Assembly (NCBI RefSeq): GCF_000264995.1
Contig: NW_006767438.1
Coordinates: 1,178,310 to 1,242,309 of the forward strand
Direction: 5' to 3'
DNA from: Punctularia strigosozonata HHB-11173 SS5
Lineage: Eukaryota; Basidiomycota; Agaricomycetes; Corticiales; Punctulariaceae
Length of the DNA: 64,000 bases
Numbering within the stretch: the first letter of the stretch is position 1; every line of letters starts with the position of its first letter. The notes beneath the pieces are model-generated. The model searched no databases. It had not been told where the DNA came from and saw nothing but the letters and a program-made list of their open reading frames with translations. Made by a program: the position numbers and the translations under genes. Below are positions 50,177 to 62,615 of this stretch, one piece after another.

Positions 50177-51005
50177 CGGAGTCGCAATTCTTCTCGCCTC
50201 TCACCGCGGACCACGGCACGCACGTATGCCATGGACTCGCTCATACCGCATCCCAACAAGACATCTCGACGAAGTTTCCCCATCGTGCTAACGAGCCATA
50301 CCCAGTGGGCGTCTTATCGCCCACGACGATCAATGTTCTCAGGCGGAACGGCGCCTAATCTACACGCACCATCCTCATGGCCTGCCTAATCATGGGCTCT
50401 CAAGGCTTCGCCCAAGGCTCGACGCTCGTCGAGTTACCTTGGAGCGTCTGCTGGCGCAGATCCTAGGCAGCGGTCGTCCGCGGACACGACCACCAATACA
50501 CCCGCGACTGCCTACACTCCGACTCATCCATCGTTCATCAGCCCGACCGCGGGCGCACGCTCTCCCACGTGAAGATTTGCTGAGACCAGGGGCGCCCCCT
50601 GTGCACGATGACTAGTGCGGACGACGGCGGCGGAGGCAGCAAGTACGCAAGATGGATCCCCAGTCCGTCGCCTGCGGGCTCTCGGGATTCGATGATGCCA
50701 AGTATCGTCGGAAGCTTAAAAGTGGACGTGGACATTGCAGCCCTGCTCGGGCAGGATGCAGCTGACGGTGCGTGACTCTCCTTCCAAACGGAATAGTTGT
50801 ACATTACTCTGACGTCGGGCTTATATATATAGCTCTCCTCGATCGTACTGCCGAAAGCTCAGAGCGTGTCATCCCTCAGTCCTCCCGCACGCAAGCCCAT
50901 GCGTACCCAAACACCAAGTCGAGCCACGCCAGTATATCCACTGCACATAAAGCTGCGACGTGGTTACCGATCGCGAGGTCGGCTTCCAGCGGACCCGCCG
51001 CCGCT
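50177..51005. repeat. Right copy of the 829-base direct repeat
   Basis: Same sequence as 49224-50052. This copy continues into the full coiled-coil gene, so it is taken as the real locus. Confidence 0.85.
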
Positions 51006-53512
51006 TCACCTCTTGACCTCTTCCCGAGCGTGGAGGACGCAAGCTCGGACTCGGATCCCTCATCATCATCCCCTTCTGTGGCAGCACCCGCGCCTTCAGC
51101 GCCTGTACCCCTTCCCATACCAGCAGAGACTCTCGAACCCGAAGAAGCGTGGAAAGGCCGCCTTCGATACCAGATCGAACGCAGCATGCAGGGCATGGTC
51201 GACGAAGTCCGCGCCGAATACGAGTCTCGCCTCGCGTCCGTCGCCTCGTCCTCTTCCTCAACGTCGCCCTTCTCCGCCACCCACGCCTCGCAACGCGCGG
51301 CCGCCAAAGCGGAGTACGACGCCGCGATGGCGAACATCGTTCGCTCCGCGCAGTCCCAGTTTGACCTCGCGCTCGAGCGCGAGCGCCAGGAGCGGCGCTG
51401 GGCCGCCGGGGGTGAAGTCGACGCCGAATGGCAGGCGCACTTGGTGGCCGAGCAGCAGGCGATCAGGGATCTGATCGCGCGCGAGAATCAGGGGCCTCAG
51501 GCTGGAAAGGAAGAACAAACTCGAGCAGGAGGATCGGGAGCGAAGCCGGGGCCGTCGAGGACCTTCCAACGCCCACACGACAAGGTGCCGTGGTCGAGCA
51601 ACAGCGCGATCCGTGCCCGCACGCTGTCGAATCCAGATCCGAGGGCTCTGGATGGCTTGCTTCGGGCACCACCAGCACAGCTATCATCGAGCAGTTCCGG
51701 TGCTCGAGGGACTGACTTGTGGATGCCGGGAGGGATGCCTTCTGAGCCGATGACTACGCGACGGCCTGCATCAGCGCAGCCCGCTGCGCCAGTGTCTAAG
51801 CCGCCATCGAACTCGAACATCAAAGGCATGTGGGGTCACGACGTCATTTACGGTACGTTTTCTGTCTTCTGCACCTTCTCGCACGCGCTGACGTTCCGTC
51901 GCATGTAGAGCATAACGAAGACTCGGAGCAGTCTGACGAAGGCGAGTCAGAATCCGAGCTCTCCGAGCCCTTCCCTGGGGATATGAGCGAAGGCCAGTCA
52001 GACGCGTACGCTGGCAAGCGCCCACTTGCCCGCCCTCAGGTGGAGGACGAGAAGCAGTGGCGTCGTGCAGACGTTCCCTCCCGCTCGCAGACCGCCGCAC
52101 AGTACTCCCGCAATGGCTTCGTACCTTCAAGCGCGGGTGGTAGGCCTCCTCTAGTGGCACCCACTCCCTCCCGGATATCGTCGACTGCTCAGGGAAGGCA
52201 GCAACAATCTCTGCTTAGCGCAAGCAGACCTATTCCCACCCCGTCGGGCAAGCCGAGTCCCAGCCCGCTTCCAGGAATGGGTACCAGCCCGTACTCGGGA
52301 GCACTCCACAGCCCTGCACCTAGACGGTCGGTAGCACCAGGCGCGCCCGCGTTCAACGCAAACTCGGCTCAACAGCCTACTCCAGGGCCAGGCAACAGTG
52401 CCTCGTCATCATTCCCGAGGAAAACGCCTTCGATGGAACAGCAGCCACGGTGGATACCGCAGGGTCGACCGACGTCACGATCCAGAGCCGGTTCTTACGG
52501 CAACGCAGGGAATCCGAGTCCCAGCCCGGGTGGCGGAGATCCGAGGCTCTACGCTCATGATCCCGCTGTTACTGAGAATCGGCCGGGGTCGGGTACACCT
52601 GGCGCGCGGCCGTGGATCCGGGGCCAGGGGTTAGGCGCGAAGTCGACAAATGCGATGCATCAGACAAACCGGTCGAGCAGCCGGTCAGGGCGAGGGCCCA
52701 GCGCGCGCCCGGCGGACGGGGAGGACGACGGCTACGACGGCGCCCTGGGTGATATAATGGAGCTCGAGTTCGTTCGAGAGCTGGAGTGGAGGGAGCAGCA
52801 GGTGAAGCAGAAGGAGGAAGAGCTGCGGACGCTGGAGACGGAGCTGCGGCGAAAGGTGGAGGCGGCGAAGCGGTGGGAAGAGGATGCGCGGATCCGTGAG
52901 GAGAACGCGAGGCTGGGCGAGGAGGAGGTCAAGCGGAAACAGGCCGAGTTGAAGCAGAGGGAGGAGGACCTGGGCCGGAGGGAAGCGATGGCGCTCCAAC
53001 AAGAGGAATATCGACTGTTGGAGGAGGAGAACAGGCGTCGCGCGGCGGAGATGCAGGAGCGGGAACGGAAGAGGATGCAAGATAGTATGAGCCCCGCTCC
53101 TCCGCCAAGATCGACATCGGCGATGGCTTCTGCCTCAATGACAGCGAGCGCACCCTGGTCAACCTTCTCGCCTACGTCATCGTCGTCTACGGCCGCTGCA
53201 ACGCGCGCTGTTACTTCTCCGCCTCCGCGAGCCGACGCCACCGGACTCGCGGGGACCTCATCTCCCCCACCTACACAGGGTGCTCGCAGTCGCGGCGGCA
53301 GTGCGTCGAGCGCGCGCAAGTCGGCATGGAGCACGTGGACATCGCAGCCCTCGACGTTGAATCGCACTACTACGCCCATGCTGCCCACCGCTCCGACCAA
53401 TCGAACCTATACAAGTTCGCCGAGCTGGAACAAGGCCGGCACTTCGCGCGCCTACTCCCATGCAACAACGCCGACGCCGCAGCCTACCGCAAACGCGATG
53501 TCGGGCCGATGA
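50608..53512 (+). CDS. Large low-complexity coiled-coil protein A
   Basis: Three exons (50608-50767, 50833-51852, 51909-53512) with consistent phases encode 927 aa. The start is MTSADDGGGGSKYARWIPSP, with an N-terminal conserved stretch DVDIAALLGQDAAD. A conserved block shared with gene B follows: EEAWKGRLRYQIERSMQGMV, then RSAQSQFDLALERERQERRW and AAGGEVDAEWQAHLVAEQQA. The middle is Ser/Pro-rich and disordered. A charged coiled coil comes next (LEWREQQVKQKEEELRTLET through EEYRLLEEENRRRAAEMQER), then a Ser/Thr/Pro tail ending at a TGA. I recall basidiomycete relatives continuing into a small C-terminal J-like domain, which is not seen here, so this copy may be cut short. No function is known to me. 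Paralogue of the gene at 60421. Confidence 0.75.
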
Positions 53513-54559
53513 TTGCCCTGACCATTGCGTCCAAAAGAATGTCATGTTTTTGTGAGTACCTTTGTTCCTTGTTTCGGTGCTCTTGAGTCCTAAGACCAAC
53601 CTGACGTTGTGCAGACCTGCGGCGGCAAATCATCGAACGCGGCCAACGGGAGAGGTGACGTGAATTCTGCAGAACACAGATGTCCAGGAAACATGATCTG
53701 TAGTTTCGACATTGCTGTTCACGCTGTCCGCACGCATGTGCCGACGTGTTTTGGTGTATATGACGATCCTGGAAAAACTCGAAATGTCGAGGCCAGTGAA
53801 CCGGCAATGACTCATTCTCCCAGGACACAGTGAAGTTGCTGCAAGCCGCGGACCGGGAGATTATTCAGCAAGGCACCCCTGCGATGAATCGAAGGTACAT
53901 ATAAAACGCGCGCGTTTCTCCATCAGGACTCCTCGGATTTTTGACAGTCTCTTGACATGATTCATCTTCACGATTGAACTAGCACAGCGTTCAACAATCC
54001 TGAGTCGAGTTGGTCAGACCGACCATCCGTTAAGTTCAACGTGCGCATCTTGATTAGCCTGAATTCCAGCAATGTTGGCGAATGACTCTCTTGTACAGAT
54101 CGTCACTGCACGCGATGCTGAACCTGGACCCGGAAGATGTCTGAGGTCCATCCAGCCTGTTTATGCATATGCCGCTCGCTCGAGGCTGTAGAGCGGCTCT
54201 GAGCTCGATTTGCACACGTTCGAAGAGGCCGAAGCCGAATATGTACGTGTATGAGTCGCACCTTTGCCAGCTCGTCGCGTCCCACTCGTCCGCTTGTCCA
54301 CGGGCGTCATCTCGCCGGTACGAGGCCCTGCTATCTATCATCGTCCTCCGCATGGCCCGTCCGAGTTCGAGCACGAACGCCAGGCCTAGCGCCGCCACGC
54401 CGCCATATCAGGTCTTCGAAGGCCGCCATGGGGCTGAGATCGGTGCTGAAGTCAAAAGCAAAGCCTTACTCACCGTTGCTCACTTTCCCCCTCGCTCCTG
54501 TCAGCCCTCGGCTTGAAAATTCTATTCTCGTCGCGCTCTACGACCTCTACCACACAACA
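53513..54559. other. Region after coiled-coil gene A, no gene supported
   Basis: About 1 kb. A well-formed intron-like stretch (GTGAGT...CTGACGTTGTGCAG, about 53551-53614) just after the gene A stop suggests the transcript once ran further. Short frames such as DLRRQIIERGQRER are seen, but no gene can be built. Confidence 0.4.
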
Positions 54560-55418
54560 ATGGCTGCACCCGCAAATCACGTCGATGTCGACTCACCTGA
54601 GCACTTACAGACCCTCCTCATCGCCGACCTTGACCGACTGTCGGTCATCTTGAACTCCTGGGGGCTGTGAGCAGCGCACGCTGCGCGCAAATGAACGCTG
54701 TACGCCTCGATCTTGCTAACGAATACGAGCGAGTCCTCTTTCTCAAGGTACGTGCCATTTCCCCCACCTTGTACTCCCTCACACATTCTCACATCTCACA
54801 TCTCACAGGTCGAAGCGGAGCAGCAAGCCGACGTCGACGCTGTCCCATCCTTCATCGTCCTCCGCGGGCACACCCTCCTCGCCTGCATCGCCGGCGCCGA
54901 GGCGCCCGCCGTCCAGACGCACTCCCACAAGCCCGGCTTTACACCTCAATCCACGACAGGTCAAGCGCCCCCGCCTCTATCACACGCCGACGACAAGAGC
55001 CCGGAAGAGCTTGAGCAGCGACTGCGGTGCGTCCTCTCACTCGCGATGTTTTCCGGACCTTATCTGGTTCAACTTGCTAGAAAACTAATGGGACAGGACA
55101 ATATCGTGATTTTCATGAAAGGCCTGCTCGATGCACCCCGTTGCGGTTCCTTCAGACGTGCAGTCGCCCTCCTCCGCGACAAGCATGCCGTCTTCGCCAG
55201 CTATGACATACTCTCCGACGACAGCGTCCGTAGCGAGGAATATCATCCTCTGTCTTCCTCCCCACGAACTGATGAAGGGAAGAAAAGGGCTGAACGCTCA
55301 ACAATGTGCCTATGTTGCCAAGTTCGTCGACGATGGCAAGTTCGTCGGTGGCCTCGACGTCGCCACGGAGATGGTCGAGAACGACGAGTGGGCAGAGGTC
55401 GCCGGTGAGAAGGCGTGA
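54560..55418 (+). pseudogene. Decayed PICOT-type monothiol glutaredoxin (Grx3/Grx4) gene
   Basis: The parts of a thioredoxin-glutaredoxin fusion occur in order: DLDRLSVILNSW, CAQMNAVRLDLANEYERVLF, then (after an intron) VEAEQQADVDAVPSFIVLRG and TLLACIAGAEAP, SPEELEQRL, LMGQDNIVIFMKGLLDAPRC, YDILSDDSVR, and FVDDGKFVGGLDVATEMVEN. Grx3/4 proteins carry Fe-S clusters and regulate iron use. Here the frame changes inside the thioredoxin active-site region and again around the normally conserved NNWPTFPQ segment (LNNVPMLP in another frame). The CGFS active site reads CGSF. Three or more lesions plus the active-site change point to a pseudogene; the intact copy should be elsewhere in the genome. Confidence 0.75.
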
Positions 55419-56411
55419 GCCGACGACAGGCCGTTTGTGTCTTGACTTGATTGGGTGGAGCGGAGGATAACCTACAGGCGCGTGGTCCTCGACTATACGA
55501 TAGGTGAGCGATATTCAACTGTTCTTGACGTCTTCGGTCACGAATACCATTTCCATCATTGTATCCTTAAACGCAAAACAGGGTGTTATACTCAAGGACC
55601 CTGCGCTTGTACCGATGATCCTTATTGCTCTCCAGTGCTCGCGGGAACAGAGGCGTGATGGACGGCGTCGGGACCATCCGGAGTTGCTTACCTGCATTAA
55701 CCGAAGGCGGACATGAAACACGACGGGTTCCAAAGAGCCTTCCAAGTTTGTGGATCAGTTTCAGTCATGCAGGTCGTATCACTAGGCTCGCCCATATTCT
55801 ATCTGGGAGCGAGCCACGTCGGACGTCTGTCATCGGTAATAAATACGGACACGCCTACGTCGGGACAGACGTGATCGAATAGAACTAGGTCCCGAGTCGT
55901 GCGGGACACGGGACGTCCTGCCCTTGGTGCGAACCACCTCATCTCATTCCGGCATGGTGAGTTACGGATATATATCACGCTCCTCGCTTTGCATATCATC
56001 CCGATGTCCCGTAGGTATCGGATTGTTACATCGTGCATTGGGAGGCGACCAAAGTGGCGTTCATTACTCCGTTTAAGGCTAGCCTATGCCAGATCACCTC
56101 GCCGCGAGTACTATCAATGACTGGCGGCCACTGGCGTTCGAAACCTAGTGTCACACACAAGCAACTGGCGGCCACTGGTGTCCGAAACCTAGTGACAGCG
56201 GCCTTATGCGTGGGCACTTATAAGGCTGGCGCATCCGATATTCGCCCCCATCCTTTTGCATACCCTTGGCAAGTCAGCTCAGGAATCATCCTGCTCGCTT
56301 CAGACTCGTCAGCCATAGCAAGCATTCATTCGTCGTTTCTTTGTGCAATCAACTCGTCGTGAGGAAAGTCGTCATCACCAGCGACCCTTCATCTCATTAC
56401 TCCCTCCTCAG
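55419..56411. other. Intergenic, with a short tandem repeat
   Basis: No gene is supported. It includes a 44-bp unit repeated twice (see separate entry), followed by the promoter of the orphan gene at 56412. Confidence 0.4.
56120..56207. repeat. Two-copy 44-bp tandem repeat
   Basis: The element ctggcggccactgg followed by a cgaaacctagtg block occurs at 56121 and again at 56165, with about three differences between the copies. Confidence 0.7.
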
Positions 56412-58276
56412 ATGGTTTACTTGCTCAAGAAACTCGACGACGGGAACTATGAAGTACAGCAAGACGCGGGCCGCCTTCCCGTAGACGGCATTGCGGCTGG
56501 TAAACACTGGCTCAAATTTGATCCAATGCGCTTCAACGGCGAGGATGCTTACCGACGGAAGGCGATCGCGCTGTACACTGAGCTTTCCCCGCCCTTCACC
56601 GATGGAGTGACACCATTCATTTTGGATATCAACTCGCTTGACATGGAAGGAGCACACATGTGTACCTCGGGGTTTTACCCAGACGTACACGACAAGACCG
56701 CGACTAACAGGGCCGATATCAGGAGGCATCTGATCGTGACGCAGTCTAGTCAGGTTGATATGCTCCCCAATCTTCCATCTTGCTGCCATATCTGATCTCG
56801 TTACTTCACACTCAGACTGGCGACATTATTCACGTCGCAGCGGCCCTGCTGCACGACCCTATGACTGACGTTGTCGTGGTATATCCGGATGGGAACCCTG
56901 GCATTGCAGGAATTAAGGCCACTGTGAGTCTCCGCTCTGTTGATGTTGCTTGCTCAGTCTCACTCATTCTTTCCAGTACGAGCTGGCTATCGGTGCCGCC
57001 GATGCTCTCAATAACTCTTATCAACAGCTCAGAGATCCTGCGGAACGTATCCGAGCCGTCAAGGATGTCGACCCACCTAGCCTAGATGGTATGCAATTGC
57101 GCAGCTGGTATGATTGCCTTCGACGAGACACATCCGATACCCCCTTCGGACAAGCTCGAGGGCATATACTCCGATTCGGAGTTCTGCAATACAAGGACAA
57201 ATTGGCCTACGTACGATCCGATGGTTAGTCCGGGCTGGGCTGTTCTACGAAATTATCATGCTGATTTCTTCTAGATGCCATCCTAGAGTATCCGGTCGGC
57301 CCCGTTGGCTGCGCTACCACAATCGTGGGGGGGTTTGCAGAACAATACCTCAAGAGCAAGGGCACGGTGTCGGGGAAGAAGGCTTTCTTGGACAAGAACA
57401 TTAAAGGCCTGTCGATCACTGAGAATGGCTTCCGCCAGAAAGCCGTCGACTATATTAAGAGTCAGTACTCGCTCGATTTGGGTCCCGGGGCCGGGCGCCA
57501 GCGCTATCTTCTCGTATGGTCTCGCTTCAGCGGTGGTTATCCGAACGGATACAACCCGGCCGGCGACTCCAGCGTCCCGGGTCAGAAGCAGCTGATCAAG
57601 TTGGGAGACGATCCGAAACGCATCGTGATCACAAGTGAGAACCGTTGTCGAACCTCTGACTGCTGTCTCCGTCTGATTGGCGGTAGTCGGCCACGGCCCA
57701 TACAACCAAGATTTTCCTGCCGACATGAAAGGTAAGATCCACCTTGGAGAGTTCTGGACCAATCCCACCGGCGACAATCCTTTCACGGCGGCTGGACGGC
57801 CGGGACAAGTCACGTTTTATGACCTCCTGAACACAAAGCACGATGTCATCCAGGTGGGGCAGAAGACTGGCGGGATGTGAGTTTCAATTTGGTTTTAGTC
57901 GGCTCTTGCAGCTGCGTATGCTGGCCCAGAAAACCGCTGACGAGCTTGGTACCCAAATAGGGACGCCGCCGCGCTGGTCGGCATGCGTACCGTATACATC
58001 GAAGCCAAGGATAGTCATGCGATCCAAAGGATGGAGAAGTGGACTAAGACGATGCCATGGTACAAAAGTGCGATCGTTGACAAAGCGCCGACGGCTCTCG
58101 GGCGCCTTATCCTAGCAGAATACGCGAAACTTGTGAAGCAGAAGGTCGGTGAACCGGGCAATTTTGCCGAAGCCAACAGACTCGGCAAGGCTACCTACGA
58201 TGCGACGGCACCTCCAGACATAGGCTACTCGCCAGCCGGAGTCAAGGCCATCGGAGATACGCTGCGCACGTTTTAG
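56412..58276 (+). CDS. Orphan 520-aa protein, six exons
   Basis: I do not recognise the family. Six exons (56412-56753, 56816-56923, 56977-57223, 57275-57634, 57687-57876, 57961-58276) join in phase at consensus sites and give 520 aa, so the gene is intact. Blocks that look structured are GDIIHVAAALLHDPMTDVVV, YELAIGAADALNNSYQQLRD, EYPVGPVGCATTIVGGFAEQ, RYLLVWSRFSGGYPNGYNPA, VGHGPYNQDFPADMKGKIHL, QVGQKTGGMDAAALVGMRTV with YIEAKDSHAIQRMEKWTKTM, and PTALGRLILAEYAKL. There is no signal peptide and no clear membrane helix. The alternation of beta-like strands and Gly-rich turns, and the GGMDAAALVG.RTVYIE segment, resemble the donor-site half of GT-B glycosyltransferases, but this is only an impression. 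Confidence 0.75.
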
Positions 58277-58572
58277 GTGGTGCCCGAGCACTGGCAGTGG
58301 CCACCTGGAAGTGCCTTGTTTCGACAGCCACAATAATGCATGACTAGTGGATGACTTCCCGTAAGATCTGGAGCGACAGAAACACAGAATAAACAGTTCA
58401 AACCCCGATCTGTGGGTTATGCTGTACATTTATGCCCCCGTACGGCCCTGCGCGTGTGGGGCGGAAATAGACATAATAAACGCGGAGATCCGTTGAGAAG
58501 GGCTGAGCAGCGAATGAGGAAGGGATAAGGTCACGTGTATGACAAATTCCTGTCTGTAAACGGTCATTTTGG

Positions 58573-58695
58573 TCTGGAAGGGGGGGTCGACCCCCCCTTC
58601 CAGATAAAAGGTCTGTACGAGCGACTTGTAAACCGACAACTTGGCTCGTCGATGCCGATTTTTCGGCATCGCTCGCTTAGTGGATTTGTAAGCGA
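58573..58695. repeat. Cluster of a 32-bp perfect palindrome and two hairpins
   Basis: Three inverted repeats follow each other. 58573-58604 is a perfect 32-bp palindrome: arms of TCTGGAA plus seven G, centre TCGA. 58650-58671 has a 9-bp stem (CGATGCCGA) and a TTTT loop. 58673-58695 has a 7-bp stem (TCGCTTA) around a 9-base loop. No open frame spans them. They may be a foldback element or a structured RNA. Confidence 0.65.
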
Positions 58696-58902
58696 AATCT
58701 ATTCTATTCGGCCTTACAGATCCTTACGGGAAGTCACCCAGTCTATGTTTAGTCGGTACTCATGACATCACCTTCACTTTCTCTCCAGCCGAGCCTACCG
58801 CTTAGTCCTCTATGCTCTCCATGTCTATACCTTAACTCTTTTTGCGTCTATGATGGGGTATTACTCCAACGACTTCGGCCTCTGCGACCTTCTGGGGGCG
58901 AA

Positions 58903-58947
58903 GGTAGGTAGGTAGGTAGGTAGGTAGGTAGGTAGGTAGGTAGGTAG
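58903..58947. repeat. GGTA tetranucleotide microsatellite
   Basis: About eleven GGTA units in a row. Confidence 0.95.
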
Positions 58948-60420
58948 TATTATCTGGCGCGGTCCCTCAAAGGAACACGTGAATCCCATTAGGTCCAATA
59001 ACTGCAGATGGGCCGCGCGGGAAACGCTTCTGACGTATACTCAAAGTAGCTGTCCTTACATCGATGTGCAGCAAATGCCTACGTTGGCATACATCGACAA
59101 TAACTAAGATTGATTACGACGTCGTTCGAGGCATATACCGATATACCGGACGGCATCCGTTCAGAGAGATCAGGTTACTGGTGCAGATGGGCGCCGATGA
59201 CATGTGGTCGTTCATGCAGGGATGTTTGCAGAGGAGCGCCGATGTCCCTCTGTCACAGGAACTGCCTGACGGGCTGCAAGAGCACGGTGGAGCTGAATTG
59301 CTGGTCGTTCGTCGAAAGAGATTCAACTGGCTCCAAAGCGCTAGAAGGAGGCCGATGCTCTAAACAAGCCTGATCTTTATATAGGTAATTCATGACCGAG
59401 GTCCCTGGGTTTCGCTGATGAATTCTGTGCTGCCGGAGTGGATCGTTGTCCGGTATTCAGACGGTGGGAATAAGAGTCCATTGCCCTGCACTGCGGAAGA
59501 GCCGCCTGACAGAGCTCGCAAGAGAATAATTCTTGCTTTTTCCCTAGTAAGCTGCGATAGCTTCAACACCTGACTGCCTGGAATTGGGCGAATATTCGCA
59601 GCCTGAGGTCGCCGGATGCGTCGGCGTCAACGGGTTTTGCTAGGAAGGAATCTGCGATCCCCTCATCCAGTGTTATTATGACTGGGGAAATGGTCAAATT
59701 CTAGTAGATCGCGTGAATCGGCGTGTTATGGGCAATGGGCACAGGGGTCGGCGCAGAAGGCAAGTCGGCACCAGTTCAGCAAGACCACCGAGGCGCCGCC
59801 GTCAGTGCAGCTCGCTCTCGTCCTCGCACCACCTCGTTGATTCCGTTCGCCTTCGCCTGCCCGAGGCTAACCGCATTCCGTCGCCTCGCGCCGTATGTTG
59901 TCAGAAGGAGAGATATCAGAGTCCAGCATGTTCGTCGTGGGAAGAAAGCGATTGCTCTGGTCCTGCTCTGCCGGATCAGCCATTGTGCCTGCTCATCGTC
60001 TACTTCATCCTCGCCACCACGACGAACAGGGCTATCGACGCTCGTTGCAACATACACAATATACCCAGGATATTCGAATCGAGGTCGCCCACTTGACTGG
60101 GGGCAGGTGAGTGGACGATCGCTATCTTCCGCCGGCGTGTTCTCCTTCTGACGCGTGTGCGGACATGAGGCAGCTCGAATTCGCGTCCCGCTTTGCTCTC
60201 GCTCCCTCCAGCCCAGGCAGCGCACGATATCGTCCGCGCGAGGCGTCCAGCGTTCTGCCCTCGACATTCTCTCCTCATCGCACCGTCCATCGCGCACACG
60301 CGCCCCGTCCCTCGTCCCGGGTAGCGCTCTCCACCACCACCACGTCCTCTCCCTGTTGATCGTGCCCCACACGCGACCCGCACGACCCATCGTGGCCGAC
60401 CCGGCTCCCTCCCGACCCCG

Positions 60421-62584
60421 ATGGCGACCATGACCGCCGCCGCGGTGCCCACCGACCCCGCCCTGGACCCCCCAGACGCCCCCGACCCCGACCCGTCGCC
60501 TGATGCCGACCCTCCCCCGGACGACGACGCCGACCCCCCTTCCGCCTCCGCCCCGGATCCCGCATCCACCCCCGCAGCCGCGGACGACCTCGAGCCGGAC
60601 GAAGCATGGAAAGGCCGGCTCCGCTTCCAGATCGAGCGCAGCATGCACGCGATGGTCGAAGGGGCCCGGAACGAGTACGAGTCGCGCCTCGCCGCCCTCG
60701 CCGCGTCCTCCTCCCCCTCCGGCCCCGGCTCCCCGTCCACCGCCTCCCAGCGCGCGATCGCCAAGGCCGACTTCGACGCCGCGATGGCCAACATCATGCG
60801 CGCGGCGCAGTCCCAGTTCGACCTCGCGCTCGAGCGCGAGCGCCAGGAGCGCCGGTGGGCCGCCGGCGGCGAGGTCGACGCCCAGTGGCAGGCGCAGCTG
60901 ATCGCCGAGCAGCAGGCGATCATGGACGCCATCGAGCGCGAGAAGCGCCAGCTGCAGCTCGGCCGCCCCGAGCAACCTCGACAGCAGCAGCAGCAGCAAG
61001 ACCACGCGGGAGGCGGTGGTACGGGCAGAGGGCGGCCGCGGTACCAGACGATCGCGGACCGCCCCCCGCCGCAGGTGCTCGGCACCCGCCCGCGGGAGAA
61101 GGTGGCGTGGTTCAGCGGCAATAATAGGTCGAGCGTCTCGTCGGACGAGGGCTCCTTCTCTGGCTCGTACGGCGGTCCTCACCAGCGCGTGAGGCAGTTC
61201 TCGAACGACTTTGGCCCCGGAAGACCGCCGAACGGGCGTTCGCCCAGCCGTCCGCCCCAGCCCACGACACCCGTGAACGCGACCGGACGCCCGCGCGGTG
61301 CGAGCATCGAAAGCCAACAGAGCTACTCGAGCGCAGATCGACGACGGCAGTCGGTCGGCAGCGACGCGGGCTCGCACCGCAGCTTCGAGGGCCCAGGATC
61401 GGCGCGGCGCCCGTCGGTGGGCGAACACTCCTCCGGACCGCATCCGCACTCGCCCCATCCTCACGGGCCCGGGCCGAGACCGTACGGAAGCGACGAGCGC
61501 GAGCGGCGGACGCGCACCGCGTCCAACGCGAGCAACAGGAGCGCGAGCGTCAAGCCGGAGATTTGGCTCCCGAGCACGTCGCCCAGCGAGCCGCTCACGT
61601 CGCGCACGCTCGCGCAGGCGCAGGCGGCGATGCCGCCCTCGTCCGCGAGCGGACCGGGGCTCGGCGCGGGCAACATCAGAGGCGTGCGGGAACACGACGC
61701 GATTTCCGGTGCGTTTCATTTTTTCCGCGTTTTCCTCCCCGTTCGCTCTCTCCGTTACGACGCCGTGGGGGCTCACGACGCGTTCGATTCCTCTCGCAGA
61801 GCGCACGGAAGATTCTGAACGTTCGGACCCGGGCAACTCGGAATCGGACCGATCGGGCTCGTACACCGACACCGACTCTGAACACGAACGCGAGCACCCG
61901 TCCGACGGCGAGGATAACGGATACTACGGCTCCTACCCCGACAACGCGCGCATGCATCAGGAACACGTGCAGCGCCGCGAGGCCGAGAGTCAGTGGCGCG
62001 CACACGCGCGCGGACTCTCCCGCTCGCAGACGGTCACGCAACACCCTCGCTATTCGCCCGTCACCCCCACCGCGGGCGGCCCGTCGATGGACGACGACGA
62101 CATGGGTGATGGCAGACCGTGGCGGGGGCCCACCCGTGCTCGCTCGCTAGCGCGCTCGCAGACGATGACGCAGCATCCGCGGAATGCGCCCCCCGCGCAA
62201 AGCCCATCCGCGGCGGGACCTCATGGACCGCCGCCTCCGCCGCCGCCCCCGGCCCCTCCCACGCCCTCCGCCTTGTCCGCGTCGAGGTTCCAGTCGTCGC
62301 TGAGCGCGAGCAGGCCGCGCAGCATCGGCGCCTCGTCGGACGAGCCCAGCCCGAGTTCCATGCCGGGCACAAGCCCGAACCCGCGACAGTTTTACGCGCC
62401 CCCGCCGCAGTCGCAGCGATCGCCCATGCCTGAAGGCTGGGGCGGACCCCCCGCGACGACACCTTCGCCCGTGTCGCCCTTTGGCGCCGCGGAGGACGGC
62501 CGATCGCAGCGGACGATATCGAAGGGCAGCATGCGGGCTCGGAGGTCGACGCCCGATTTTCATAATTTCAGCAACAACAATCCA

Positions 62585-62615
<31 letters not shown>

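Larger units (their letters stand above)
58277..60420. other. Long intergenic stretch with palindromes and a microsatellite
   Basis: About 2.1 kb. It holds the palindrome/hairpin group at 58573-58695, a GGTA microsatellite at 58903, and toward the right end the CpG-rich 5' flank of coiled-coil gene B. No gene is supported on either strand. Confidence 0.45.

Noticed and set aside
49819-50389. Proteins spanning the N gap
   Set aside because: The N run makes these frames artificial.
50822-50831. TATATATAT as a TATA box
   Set aside because: It sits inside the first intron of coiled-coil gene A, just before the AG acceptor; a coding first exon lies upstream.
54054-54398. 114-codon minus-strand frame with a hydrophobic start
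   Set aside because: No family resemblance, no partner exons, and it overlaps the promoter of the glutaredoxin remnant.
59776-61872. 698-codon open frame on the minus strand
   Set aside because: Antisense shadow of coiled-coil gene B exon 1, with extreme Arg/Ala bias.
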